Shown piece by piece: positions 40,739 through 49,420 of a DNA stretch of 64,000 bases. How positions within the stretch are numbered: the stretch's first letter is position 1; each line of letters opens with the position of its first letter. Location: contig NZ_JAFMPN010000019.1 in the NCBI RefSeq assembly GCF_017351175.1, positions 22,385 to 86,384 on the forward strand, read 5' to 3'. The notes beneath the pieces were generated by a model. The model did not search any database, was not told the DNA's origin, and saw only the letters and a list, made by a program, of their open reading frames with translations. Source of the stretch: Desulfovibrio sp. Huiquan2017. GTDB taxonomy: Bacteria; Desulfobacterota; Desulfovibrionia; Desulfovibrionales; Desulfovibrionaceae. The translations under genes were made by a program, and so were the position numbers.

Positions 40739-41620
40739 ATGCCAGTTAGCATGACCGGCTTTGGCCGGTTCGAGACCAATGAACACGCCTGGACGCACGT
40801 CTGGGAGATCAAGAGCGTCAACGGCAGGTTTTTGGACGTCAAATGGCGCATGCCCAGCTCCCTGCGTTCCCTGGAGAACGGCTGGGAGCGCATCGTGCGC
40901 ACCTACGCCTCGCGCGGCCGGGTGGACGTTTCCCTGAACCTTGAGGTTCTGGACGCCGGAGTGCTCGGCGTGTCCTTCAACGAAACCATGGCTACGGCCA
41001 TGATCAGCCAGATGGAGAAGCTGGCCGAGGCCCGGGGCGAGATCTTCAACCCGGATTATAATCGGCTCCTGGCCATGCCGAACCTGTGGCGCGACAACTC
41101 CAACGAGCCCGATCCAGGGCTGGCCGAAAGCCTGAACAAGGGCCTGGAAGCGGCGCTCAAGAACTGGGTGGATGCCCGCGCCCGGGAAGGCGAGGCCCTG
41201 GTGGCCGATCTGAAGGCCCGCATGATCACCTTGCGGGAGCTGGCGGACAAGGTCCGCGAGCGCGTTCCGGAGATTTTGGAGGCCAAGAAGGCCGGGCTGC
41301 GGCAGCGCATCACCGACATGCTGGACTCGGCCAACGTCGAATTTTCCGAGGACCGCATGCTCCAGGAGGTGGCCTACCTTACGGACAAGCTCGACGTGTC
41401 CGAGGAATTGACCCGTCTGGACGCTCATCTGGAACGGCTGTCCGAAGTCCTTGCAGAGAAGGACGACGTGGGCAAGAAGCTCGATTTCCTGGTTCAGGAG
41501 ACCTTCCGCGAGATCAACACCTGCGGCAACAAGGCCCAGGACACCGAGGTCAGCCGGTTGGTGGTGGATTTCAAGGCGGAGCTGGAACGCTGCCGCGAAC
41601 AGGTGCAAAACATCGAGTAG
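40739..41620 (+). CDS. yicC: YicC family endoribonuclease-like protein
   Basis: 293 residues. The start SMTGFGRFE and EIKSVNGRFLDVKWRMP, and the C terminus GKKLDFLVQETFREINTCGN followed by KAQDTEVS, are diagnostic of YicC, shown in E. coli to be an RNase (RnhC-like, acting on sRNA). AAGGAA precedes the ATG. It lies upstream of remA and gmk, an arrangement also known in Firmicutes. Confidence 0.94.
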   Translation: MPVSMTGFGRFETNEHAWTHVWEIKSVNGRFLDVKWRMPSSLRSLENGWERIVRTYASRGRVDVSLNLEVLDAGVLGVSFNETMATAMISQMEKLAEARGEIFNPDYNRLLAMPNLWRDNSNEPDPGLAESLNKGLEAALKNWVDARAREGEALVADLKARMITLRELADKVRERVPEILEAKKAGLRQRITDMLDSANVEFSEDRMLQEVAYLTDKLDVSEELTRLDAHLERLSEVLAEKDDVGKKLDFLVQETFREINTCGNKAQDTEVSRLVVDFKAELERCREQVQNIE

Positions 41621-41626
41621 GTGCGC

Positions 41627-41881
41627 ATGCAGAAACAGGGATTACTCAACGTCGGTTTCGGCAATTTCGTGGTGCTTGACCGGGTTATTTCCATCGTCAA
41701 TCCATCCAGTGCGCCCATGCGGCGTCTGCGCGAGGACGCCCGCGCAGACGGGCGGCTTATTGACGCGACCCAGGGTCGCAAGACTCGGGCGATCATCGTC
41801 ACCGACTCCAACCACGTTGTCTTGTCCGCCATTCAGGCCGAGACCATCGGGCAGCGGTTCAGCGCGGACGAGGGGGAATAG
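41627..41881 (+). CDS. remA: RemA/DUF370 family protein
   Basis: 84 residues. The segments [30 protein letters not shown] and [17 protein letters not shown] match the DUF370/RemA family; RemA is a DNA-binding regulator of matrix genes in Bacillus. The role in Gram-negatives is unknown. Start is ATG 41627, just after the yicC stop, and its TAG directly abuts the gmk GTG. Confidence 0.9.
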   Translation: MQKQGLLNVGFGNFVVLDRVISIVNPSSAPMRRLREDARADGRLIDATQGRKTRAIIVTDSNHVVLSAIQAETIGQRFSADEGE

Positions 41882-42523
41882 GTGACCTTTGACGATCATA
41901 CGTTCCGGCTGGGGCAGGTCCTGGTGGTCTGCGCCCCCAGCGGCACGGGCAAGAGCACGCTCATCGCCATGTTGCGCGAGGAATACCCGGACTTCGGCTT
42001 TTCCATTTCCTACACCACCCGCGCCCCGCGCGGCACGGAACAGGACGGCCGGGAATACCACTTCGTGTCCCGCGATACCTTCGTGGCCATGCGCAGCAGG
42101 GGAGCTTTCTGCGAATGGGCCGAGGTCCACGGCAACTTCTACGGCACGGCCACCAAGCCGGTGGAGGAGATGCTGCACCGGGGGCGGGATGTGCTCTTCG
42201 ACATCGATGTCCAGGGTGCCAAGCAGCTCAGGAAGACCTTTTACAAGGGTACCTTCGTCTTTCTGCTTCCGCCGTCCCGCGAGGAACTGGTCCGCCGTCT
42301 CAAGGGGCGCGGCACCGACTCCGAGGAGTCCATCGCGAAAAGGCTGGCCAATGCCTCTGGCGAACTGGCCCAGGCCGAGTGGTTCGATTACTGGGTGGTC
42401 AACGACGATCTGAACGAGGCCTACAGTGAGCTCAAGGCTGTCTATCTGGCCGGGAAGTGCAAGCCGTCGCTGCGCCCCGGCATTCTGGACAACATTATGA
42501 GGACGTGGGAAAACGATGGCTGA
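41882..42523 (+). CDS. gmk: Guanylate kinase
   Basis: Phosphorylates GMP to GDP; 213 residues. P-loop APSGTGKST, GMP-binding FSISYTTRAPRGTEQDGREY, and VLFDIDVQGAKQLRK are all present. The GTG start is immediately adjacent to the remA stop. The end overlaps pyrF by 8 bases. Confidence 0.97.
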   Translation: MTFDDHTFRLGQVLVVCAPSGTGKSTLIAMLREEYPDFGFSISYTTRAPRGTEQDGREYHFVSRDTFVAMRSRGAFCEWAEVHGNFYGTATKPVEEMLHRGRDVLFDIDVQGAKQLRKTFYKGTFVFLLPPSREELVRRLKGRGTDSEESIAKRLANASGELAQAEWFDYWVVNDDLNEAYSELKAVYLAGKCKPSLRPGILDNIMRTWENDG

Positions 42524-43220
42524 ACTCGTTGTTGCACTGGATTTTAGAGACGCCGGGCAGGCGCTGGACATGGCTCGTACTCTGCGGGGCGTGGTCCCGT
42601 GGATGAAGGTCGGCCTGGAACTGTTCACGGCCGAGGGGCCCCGGGTCATCTGCGGACTCAAGGAGTTGGGCTTCAAGATCTTTTTGGATCTGAAATTCTT
42701 CGACATCCCCAATACGGTACAGGGCGCGGTGCGTTCGGCGGCGAGCCTGGGCGTGGACATGGTCAGCATCCACGCCTTGGGCGGCGAACGCATGGCCAGG
42801 GCGGCCATGGACGGATGCGCCGAGGGCGTGGTCTCCGGGCAGACGCCGCCCCTGGTTCTGGCCGTGACCATGCTGACCAGCATGGCGGCGGGCGACCTGC
42901 CCGTGGAGGGCGCTCCCGAACCCTCGGAGATGGTCCTTGACCTGGCTGTGAAAGCCAAGCAATATGGCTTAAATGGAGTGGTCTGCTCCGGCCTGGAGGT
43001 GGAGCGGATCAAAGCGGCTTGCGGGAGTTCGTTCGCCTGCCTGACCCCCGGTATTCGCCCGGCTTCAGCCGAGGCCGGTGATCAGCGGCGGGTGGTTACT
43101 CCGGGGGACGCGGTTCGCAACGGGTCGGACTTTCTGGTGGTGGGTAGGCCGGTGACAAGGGCCGAACGGCCCGAAGCAGTGGCCCGGGCGATCATCGAGG
43201 AGATGGACCGGGCTCAATAG
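42516..43220 (+). CDS. pyrF: Orotidine-5'-phosphate decarboxylase
   Basis: Makes UMP from OMP; 234-residue TIM barrel. The catalytic Asp-Lys-Asp cluster is in FLDLKFFDIPNTV. LTPGIRPAS binds the phosphate with the later VVGRPVTRA. Starts within the last codons of gmk. Confidence 0.97.
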   Translation: MAELVVALDFRDAGQALDMARTLRGVVPWMKVGLELFTAEGPRVICGLKELGFKIFLDLKFFDIPNTVQGAVRSAASLGVDMVSIHALGGERMARAAMDGCAEGVVSGQTPPLVLAVTMLTSMAAGDLPVEGAPEPSEMVLDLAVKAKQYGLNGVVCSGLEVERIKAACGSSFACLTPGIRPASAEAGDQRRVVTPGDAVRNGSDFLVVGRPVTRAERPEAVARAIIEEMDRAQ

Positions 43221-43229
43221 GAGCGTTGG

Positions 43230-44123
43230 ATGGCCGAACAGGAGCAGGGTGCCGAATCTCGGCACGAGATAGTCCGGGATGGAGCGGAGAAGATCATGGG
43301 GGTCTTCTCCACACAGACCGTGGCCAAGGTCGGCACGGGGACCACGCAGCGCAAGACGATCCAGAAGACTTACTGGGACGCCGAGGAACTCGACACCGGC
43401 GAAATTTCCGTCCAGCCCCTGAACCGCAACTACGTGCCGTCCGGCCCCAAGCGCAGTATTCCGCGCGATGATTTCCTGACCAAGTTTAATCCCGAGCCGG
43501 AATTCTACGTCTCCACGGTCTACCCGGCCATCAAGGAGATGGACGGGGCCATCGTGCGCGGCGAAAAGCATCGCGAACGCGGCGCGGCCTATTCCGCCGA
43601 GTTCGAATACCAGCAGGCCATGGCCATTGACGAGGATAACGTCCGTGCCAATTTCGGCCTGGGGCTGACCTACCTCGACCGGGGCGACCAGACCAAGGCC
43701 AACGACATTTTCGAGCGACTGGTGGGGCTTGAAGCGGCCTTCGCCCCCGAGCATAAACACCTGTTCAACGATTTCGGCATCAACATGCGCAAGAACAGGA
43801 TGTACGATCAGGCCCTGCAGTATTACCTTCGGGCCGAGCAACTGGTCCAGAACGACGAGCATCTGTTCCACAACATCGCCCGCTGCTACTTCGAGAAGGG
43901 GAACATCGAGGGGTGCAAGAAATATCTGCTCAAGAGCCTGGAGCTGAATCCGAACCTTGAAGCGAGTCTTAAATTTTGGGCCTTTCTCAAGGAAAAGGGA
44001 TACGTGTCCAAGGACGAGGGCGCGGACGTGCGGGAGGCCAAGCCCGCCGCGCGCACCAGGAGTGATGCCAAAGCGGCGGACGGGGAAAAGCCGGTCCCGG
44101 CCGCGCCTATCAAGCTGGATTGA
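43230..44123 (+). CDS. TPR-repeat protein of unknown function
   Basis: 297 residues, no signal peptide. The N-terminal ~100 residues are unfamiliar. From about 110 to 250 there are four or so tetratricopeptide repeats (YSAEFEYQQAMAIDEDNVRA, NFGLGLTYLDRGDQTKAND, NDFGINMRKNRMYDQALQYY, HNIARCYFEKGNIEGCKKYL). The tail is Ala/Lys-rich. AGGAG precedes the ATG. Probably a cytoplasmic scaffold; it lies between pyrF and an HDOD gene. Confidence 0.8.
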   Translation: MAEQEQGAESRHEIVRDGAEKIMGVFSTQTVAKVGTGTTQRKTIQKTYWDAEELDTGEISVQPLNRNYVPSGPKRSIPRDDFLTKFNPEPEFYVSTVYPAIKEMDGAIVRGEKHRERGAAYSAEFEYQQAMAIDEDNVRANFGLGLTYLDRGDQTKANDIFERLVGLEAAFAPEHKHLFNDFGINMRKNRMYDQALQYYLRAEQLVQNDEHLFHNIARCYFEKGNIEGCKKYLLKSLELNPNLEASLKFWAFLKEKGYVSKDEGADVREAKPAARTRSDAKAADGEKPVPAAPIKLD

Positions 44124-44165
44124 GGCGTCCGGTGAGTCGCCGGTCGGCTCGGGGCAGGAGTGTTC

Positions 44166-45026
44166 ATGAATCAGGACAAGATCCAGGGTTTTCTTCAGGA
44201 ACTGCCGCTCATGCGCGAGGACCTGCCATTCTCGCCCGAGGTTTTGAGCCGGCTGTTTATCCAGACGGGCAACGGCTCCCTGGCCTCCATGGAGGACGTG
44301 GGAGAAACCCTGAGCCGGGATCAGGGGCTGACCGCCCGTATCCTGAAGCTGGCCAATTCCGCCTATTACGGGCTCCAGGCCGCAGTCTTGTCCGTGCCGC
44401 GCGCGGCCGCTGTTCTGGGCATGGCCGAAATCCGCAACATCGTCCTGGCGCTCGGCGTGGACGGCCTGACCAAGCGTTATCCCATGCCCGAGGATTTTGA
44501 CCTCGGCCGCTACTGGACCCATCAGTTCATGGTGGCCATGGTGGCCAAGGAACTGTCCGACATGACCGACGTGGGCAAGCCGGAAAATCTGTTCACTTCC
44601 GGGTTGCTCCATGATTTCGGCAAGTTGGTCATGGCCTTGAAACGGCCCGAGGACTGGGCCGCCATCCGTGAGCTGGCCGAGAGCGAGGAACTGGCGGACA
44701 GTGACGCGGAGGAAAAATACTGGAGCCTTGACCACGCAGTCATCGGCGCGCTCGTGTTGCGCTCCTGGGATCTGCCCGCCGCACTGGTGGAACCGGTTAA
44801 CTGGCACCATTCGCCGGACCTGTCGCCGGAATTCTCCAGCGAGGCCAACGTCATCAGCCTGGCCGACAGCGTGGTCCATGCCGTGGACGACCCGGACGGG
44901 CGTTACGGGGAGCGGGTGGACGAGCTTTGCCAGGCCGTGGACGTGGACATGGACGACCTTATGGAAGTCGCCGAGGAGTTGGTTGACTCGGACGACATCG
45001 AACAATTCGTGAACATACTCTCCTGA
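44166..45026 (+). CDS. HDOD-domain signalling protein
   Basis: 286 residues. The HDOD domain (about 15-215) includes RDQGLTARILKLANSAYYGL and LHDFGKLVMAL but lacks the full HD metal set, as usual for HDOD, so it is probably a binding rather than hydrolytic module. The C-terminal acidic helices are extra. ATG 44166 is chosen over GTG 44160 because CAGGAG ends right before 44160. Confidence 0.88.
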   Translation: MNQDKIQGFLQELPLMREDLPFSPEVLSRLFIQTGNGSLASMEDVGETLSRDQGLTARILKLANSAYYGLQAAVLSVPRAAAVLGMAEIRNIVLALGVDGLTKRYPMPEDFDLGRYWTHQFMVAMVAKELSDMTDVGKPENLFTSGLLHDFGKLVMALKRPEDWAAIRELAESEELADSDAEEKYWSLDHAVIGALVLRSWDLPAALVEPVNWHHSPDLSPEFSSEANVISLADSVVHAVDDPDGRYGERVDELCQAVDVDMDDLMEVAEELVDSDDIEQFVNILS

Positions 45027-45044
45027 CCACACGGGATCATCATC

Positions 45045-46754
45045 TTGCCTTGCATCTGGAAACCCCGCAACGAGGGGACCGCGCCGTCGTCGGCATCGGC
45101 CATGGCCGAGGAACTGAACGTATCACCGCTCATTGTGGAAATCCTCTGGAACCGGGGGTTGACCGACGTGGGCGAAATGGATCGCTTTTTGAGTCCGCTG
45201 CTCCGGCATATGGCCAACCCGGCCGAGGTGCCCGGCCTGACCGAGGCCGCCGAGACCATCGCCCGGGGACTGGACGAGGGCCGCCAGCTCGCGGTCTGGG
45301 GCGATTATGACGTGGACGGCATTACGGCCACGGCGGTCATCAAGGAATTCTTCGCCCTGCGCGGCCGGGAGGTCCTGCACCACCTGCCCAACCGCATGGA
45401 GGAAGGGTACGGCATGAACGTGCCCGGCGTGGAGGCACTTCACGCCCAGGGGGCGACCCTGCTTTTGACCGTGGACTGCGGTATCTCGGACCTCGCGCCC
45501 GTGGCCCGCGCCCGCGAACTGGGCATGACCGTGGTGGTCACGGACCATCACCTGCCCGGCGAGACCCTGCCCGAAGCCCATGCCGTGTGCGATCCGCGCC
45601 TCGGAGAGGGCGGGTCGTGCGACGACTTGGCCGGGGTGGGCGTGGCTTTCATGCTCGTGGTCGCCCTGAACCGGCTGTTGCCCGGCGAGCCCGTGGATGT
45701 GCGCCCGCTTCTCGACTTGGTGGCGCTGGGAACTATTGCGGACATCGTCCGGCTGACCGGCCAGAATCGTATCCTGGTCAAGAACGGTCTGCTGGTCATC
45801 AAGGAAGCCCGGCGGCCCGGCATGGCGGCGCTGAAAGTGGTCAGCGACTATGCCCGCCAGGCAGAGCTGGGGGCGGGGCAAATCGGCTTCCATCTGGCTC
45901 CGAGGATCAATGCGGCCGGACGCATGGGCGACCCGGAAAAGGCGCTCAACCTGCTGCTGGCCAAGGATTTCGACACGGCCATGCCCATTGCCGAGGAACT
46001 CGACGCCATCAACATGGAGCGCCGCCGCCAGGAGCAGGAGATCGCGGACGAGGCCCTGGCCCAGGCCGAAACCATGCGCCGTATGGCCGGACTGGTCCTG
46101 TTCGCGGATCACTGGCATCCGGGCATCATCGGCATCGTGGCCTCGCGCGTGGCGGAAAAATACTACCGCCCCACAATGCTGCTTTGTGCGCCCGACGGCC
46201 CCGAAGGACTGCTCAAGGGCTCGGGCCGGAGCATACCAGAGTTCAATCTTCATGACGGGCTGGCCTCGGTGGCCGATGTGCTTGCGGGGTTCGGCGGCCA
46301 CGCCCAGGCCGCCGGGCTTTCTCTCAAGCCCGAGAATCTCGCCGTCCTGCGCGAGCGGTTCAACGACCACGTGATCGAGACCCTTGGAGCCGAACCGCTC
46401 ACGCCGACCCTCAAGCTCGATCACGAACTGGCATTTTCCAACATCAACAACACCCTGCTCAAGGAGCTGGAATTGCTCCAGCCCTTCGGCATGGGCAACC
46501 CCGAGCCGGTCTTTGCCACCAAGCCGGTACGCGTGGCCGAGCACGCCCTGTTCGGCCGGGAAGGCGAACACGTCAAGCTCGTCCTGGAAGACGAAACGAC
46601 CGGCACCAAGCTGCCGGGCAAGGCGTGGCGTATGGCCGACACCCTGACCCGCGCGGTGCACGGCAAGACCATGCGCTTTGCCTTCACCCCCAAGATCGAC
46701 CGCTTCCGGGGCATTCCGAGCATCGACCTGCGCATTCGGGATTGGATCTTTTAG
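45045..46754 (+). CDS. recJ: Single-stranded-DNA exonuclease RecJ
   Basis: 5'-3' ssDNA exonuclease for recombination and repair; 569 residues. Motif I DYDVDG has Asp87, Asp89 and Asp91. The DHH motif is at 167-169 (TDHHLPG). The OB/DHHA1 part includes GSGRSIPEFNLHDGL and GFGGHAQAAG. The TTG start gives MPCIWKPR; RecJ proteins usually start with such a W-x-x-R segment, but no good ribosome binding site confirms it. Confidence 0.95.
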   Translation: MPCIWKPRNEGTAPSSASAMAEELNVSPLIVEILWNRGLTDVGEMDRFLSPLLRHMANPAEVPGLTEAAETIARGLDEGRQLAVWGDYDVDGITATAVIKEFFALRGREVLHHLPNRMEEGYGMNVPGVEALHAQGATLLLTVDCGISDLAPVARARELGMTVVVTDHHLPGETLPEAHAVCDPRLGEGGSCDDLAGVGVAFMLVVALNRLLPGEPVDVRPLLDLVALGTIADIVRLTGQNRILVKNGLLVIKEARRPGMAALKVVSDYARQAELGAGQIGFHLAPRINAAGRMGDPEKALNLLLAKDFDTAMPIAEELDAINMERRRQEQEIADEALAQAETMRRMAGLVLFADHWHPGIIGIVASRVAEKYYRPTMLLCAPDGPEGLLKGSGRSIPEFNLHDGLASVADVLAGFGGHAQAAGLSLKPENLAVLRERFNDHVIETLGAEPLTPTLKLDHELAFSNINNTLLKELELLQPFGMGNPEPVFATKPVRVAEHALFGREGEHVKLVLEDETTGTKLPGKAWRMADTLTRAVHGKTMRFAFTPKIDRFRGIPSIDLRIRDWIF

Positions 46755-46781
46755 CCGTCAGGGAAAGGAAATCGGAAGGAA

Positions 46782-46815
46782 AAGGCCGACGCGATGACAA
46801 CATCGCGTCGGCCTT
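46782..46815. terminator. Bidirectional terminator between recJ and lipA
   Basis: A perfect 15-pair stem (46782-46796 with 46801-46815) has loop ACAA. The T-rich tail is better on the minus strand (lipA side). Confidence 0.85.
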
Positions 46816-46840
46816 GCCGTTTCATTCCCTCGCGCGCCGT

Positions 46841-47710
46841 TTAAACGAAGTCCGCCGCATTGTAGCTCGACCGCACCAGAGGGGCGCTGAACATGTGGCG
46901 GATGCCGCGTTTTTTGCCTTCCTCGGCATATCGGTCGAAGACCTCGGGTTCCACGTATCGCTTGACCATGGGGTGTTGGCGGCTGGGCTGCATGTACTGG
47001 CCGATGGTCACGATGTCGCAGTCGATGGCCGCGAGATCGTCCAGCACGGTCAGAATTTGTTCGTCCGTTTCGCCCAGGCCGACCATGATTCCGGACTTGG
47101 TCGGGATGTCCGGGCGTGAGCGCTTGGCGTTTTCCAACACGGTCAGGGACTGGCGGTAGTCGGCCTGGGGTCGGATGTCCCCGTACAGGACCGGCACGGT
47201 CTCCAAGTTGTGGTTGAGCACGTTGGGCCCGGCGTCGAGCACGGTTCCGAGCGCCGCCTCGTCGCCCTGGAAGTCCGGGATGAGGACTTCCACGGTGCAG
47301 CGGGGCATGGCCTCGCGTACGGCCCGGATGGTCGCCGCGAAGTGCGCGGACCCGCCGTCCGGGAGGTCGTCGCGGGTGACCGAAGTGATGACTACGTGTT
47401 TGAGCGCGAGCCGTCTTGCGGCCTCGGCCACGCGGGCCGGTTCGGTCGGATCCAGCGGTTCCATGTCCCCGGAGGCGATGTTGCAGAAGGCGCAGTTGCG
47501 CGTGCAGATGGCCCCCATGATCAGGAACGTGGCCACATTCTTGGAGAAACACTCCCATTTGTTGGGACATTTGGCGGATTGGCAGACCGTGTTCAGGTTG
47601 AGGTCGCCGATGAGCTCCGAGGTGTTGGAGAAGTTCTCGTTACTCGGCAGCTTGACCCGCAGCCACGGCGGAATCCGCAAAGGCTTTTGCAAAGGCTCGC
47701 TTGAAGACAT
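46841..47710 (-). CDS. lipA: Lipoyl synthase
   Basis: Radical SAM enzyme that inserts two sulfurs into octanoyl groups on lipoyl domains; 289 residues. Auxiliary cluster ligands are Cys43, Cys48 and Cys54 (CQSAKCPNKWEC); the SAM cluster is Cys69-Cys73-Cys76 (CTRNCAFC). The C terminus carries the APLVRSSYNA motif with the auxiliary-cluster Ser. It overlaps lipB by 71 bases. Confidence 0.98.
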   Translation of the reverse strand: MSSSEPLQKPLRIPPWLRVKLPSNENFSNTSELIGDLNLNTVCQSAKCPNKWECFSKNVATFLIMGAICTRNCAFCNIASGDMEPLDPTEPARVAEAARRLALKHVVITSVTRDDLPDGGSAHFAATIRAVREAMPRCTVEVLIPDFQGDEAALGTVLDAGPNVLNHNLETVPVLYGDIRPQADYRQSLTVLENAKRSRPDIPTKSGIMVGLGETDEQILTVLDDLAAIDCDIVTIGQYMQPSRQHPMVKRYVEPEVFDRYAEEGKKRGIRHMFSAPLVRSSYNAADFV

Positions 47711-48299
47711 CCTTGACTTCCTCCATGTCTATGTCCCGTCCGGCTTCGGCGGACAGGGAGGTGGGCACCGCGCCTTGGATGCCGCACAGGGTTATGGCGT
47801 TGAACAGGCTGACGTCGCGGGCCACGTTCAGGGCCAGACCATGGTAGGTCACCCAGTGGCGCACGCCGATGCCCATGGAACATATCTTGCGGGTTTCGTC
47901 CACCCAGACGCCGGGGTGCTTGGGCCGCCGTATGGTTTCAACCCCGAAGTGCGCACAGGTGTCCATGACCGCCTGTTCCATGTCGTGGAAGAATTCGCGC
48001 ATGCCGCCGGGGCGCTTTTCCACCCGCCAGATGGGGTAGGCCACCAACTGTCCGGGGAAGTGGCAGGTGATGTTCCCGCCGCGCGTGGTCTGGACCAGCT
48101 CGATGCCGTGGGCGTCCAATTGCTCCGGGTTCAGGTGCAGGTTCTCGATACCGCCCTGGCGGCCCAGGGTGATGACCTTGGGGTGCTCCAACAGGAACAG
48201 GGTGTTCGTCCGTTCGCCGGCGGTCACGGCTGCCAAGGCCTCAAGTTGCAGGGTCTCGGCGTCTTTGTAGCCGATAAGCCCGAGATCGACGATCTTCAT
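47640..48299 (-). CDS. lipB: Octanoyl-ACP:protein octanoyltransferase
   Basis: Transfers octanoate from ACP to lipoyl domains; 219 residues. RGGNITCHFPGQLVAYPI and the YHGLALNV segment with its upstream Lys (KICSMG) are family hallmarks; the LCGIQGAVPTSL segment holds the catalytic Cys. The 3' end overlaps lipA by 71 bases, an unusually long overlap. The ATG overlaps the previous gene's TGA (ATGA at 48296-48299). Confidence 0.95.
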   Translation of the reverse strand: MKIVDLGLIGYKDAETLQLEALAAVTAGERTNTLFLLEHPKVITLGRQGGIENLHLNPEQLDAHGIELVQTTRGGNITCHFPGQLVAYPIWRVEKRPGGMREFFHDMEQAVMDTCAHFGVETIRRPKHPGVWVDETRKICSMGIGVRHWVTYHGLALNVARDVSLFNAITLCGIQGAVPTSLSAEAGRDIDMEEVKDVFKRAFAKAFADSAVAAGQAAE

Positions 48300-49420
48300 T
48301 TCGTGTTCTGGCCCTTGTAGGGGAGGATGAGCGCCTTGGACTTGAGATCCGTCCGGGGGTTGGACGGCCAGTCGGGCGCGAAGATTTGGCCCGGGAACAG
48401 GGGCCGGGTCCCGGGTGCGTATTCGAGCAAGGTCAGCCCCCGGTCGGAGCAGGCATACTGCCCCTTGCCGCCATGCAGCTTGAACGGTTCGGACACGGTC
48501 CGGACCAGCCCCCGGTGCGCTGCGCCACCGGGCGAAAAGTAGAGGAAGTTGAGGGACACATTGTCCTTTTCCAGGGACGCCTCGGCGGACACGGCTTCCA
48601 GCCAGTCGGGCGCGCCCTTGGTGGAGAAGTTGAAGTGGCACCATGGCCCCTGGCCCATGGCGGGCATGGGACATTCGCCCGCGTGCGGGCAGGGCGCGAT
48701 GGGCTTGCAGCCCTTTTCCAGGAACTGGGCTCGCATCTCGGCCATGATTCGTCCGGCCAGCCGTACGCCGGTTTCCACCACCAGGATGCGGCCGGTCTCC
48801 TTGGTGGCTCCGACCATGTGTGCGGCCAGCTTTTCCGCCTGAGGCCGGGTCGCCCGGCCGGACCAGTCCAGTTCGTTGAAGGCGTTGGCGGCCATGAGCA
48901 GGTCCGCTTTGTCGCGGAGGTGCTCCGTGAATCCGCCCTTGACCGTCTTGATGCGCCAGGGCGAATCCTTGCCCGCCAGGGCCTGGAAGAGCTTTACGCC
49001 CGTCTGCATGCTCTTGGGCGCGATGTCCACGCAGGTGAAGGACAGCCGCCGGGTGCGCAGGTGCGGCCGGGCCATCCACAGGGCCAGGACCGTGGTCAGC
49101 GGACCGGTGCCGAGATCGGCCACTTGGCCGTCCTCCGGGATGTCCAGCTCCAGGCCGGTGAACAGGCGGGAGAGGCGGAACAGGTTCCAGGGCAGGAAAT
49201 AGTAAAGGTACGGCGACAGGAACTTCGCGTCCGTCATGTATTCCTTGCGTCGCGTGGACCGTTCGTTGGTCAGGCTGCGCGACATATCGCGGATGTCGTA
49301 CTTGAGCTGGTCGCGGTGCTTGCCCTTCAGCGGCCAGACGTCCTTGAGGATAGTCACGAAGCGGGCGAGTTGCTCGCAGTTGTCCTCGGTCAAATTGGGA
49401 AACAGGCCGTCAATCGACAT
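48296..49420 (-). CDS. Rsm22-like methyltransferase-fold protein with cysteine cluster
   Basis: 374 residues. A Rossmann methyltransferase core (VADLGTGPLTTVLALWMARP, AANAFNELDW) is followed by a Cys-rich segment, CPHAGECPMP then WCHF, with a later YACSD. This matches the Rsm22/METTL17 family, mitochondrial relatives of which bind an Fe-S cluster and act in small ribosomal subunit assembly. The ATG at 49420 lies within the end of the upstream ferredoxin-like gene (11-base overlap). It is immediately followed by lipB. Confidence 0.8.
   Translation of the reverse strand: MSIDGLFPNLTEDNCEQLARFVTILKDVWPLKGKHRDQLKYDIRDMSRSLTNERSTRRKEYMTDAKFLSPYLYYFLPWNLFRLSRLFTGLELDIPEDGQVADLGTGPLTTVLALWMARPHLRTRRLSFTCVDIAPKSMQTGVKLFQALAGKDSPWRIKTVKGGFTEHLRDKADLLMAANAFNELDWSGRATRPQAEKLAAHMVGATKETGRILVVETGVRLAGRIMAEMRAQFLEKGCKPIAPCPHAGECPMPAMGQGPWCHFNFSTKGAPDWLEAVSAEASLEKDNVSLNFLYFSPGGAAHRGLVRTVSEPFKLHGGKGQYACSDRGLTLLEYAPGTRPLFPGQIFAPDWPSNPRTDLKSKALILPYKGQNTK

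Noticed and set aside
47640-49079. Single 479-codon protein across lipB and the Rsm22-like gene
   Set aside because: Its N-terminal half is the wrong frame of the Rsm22-like gene; only the C-terminal 219 codons from ATG 48299 are LipB.
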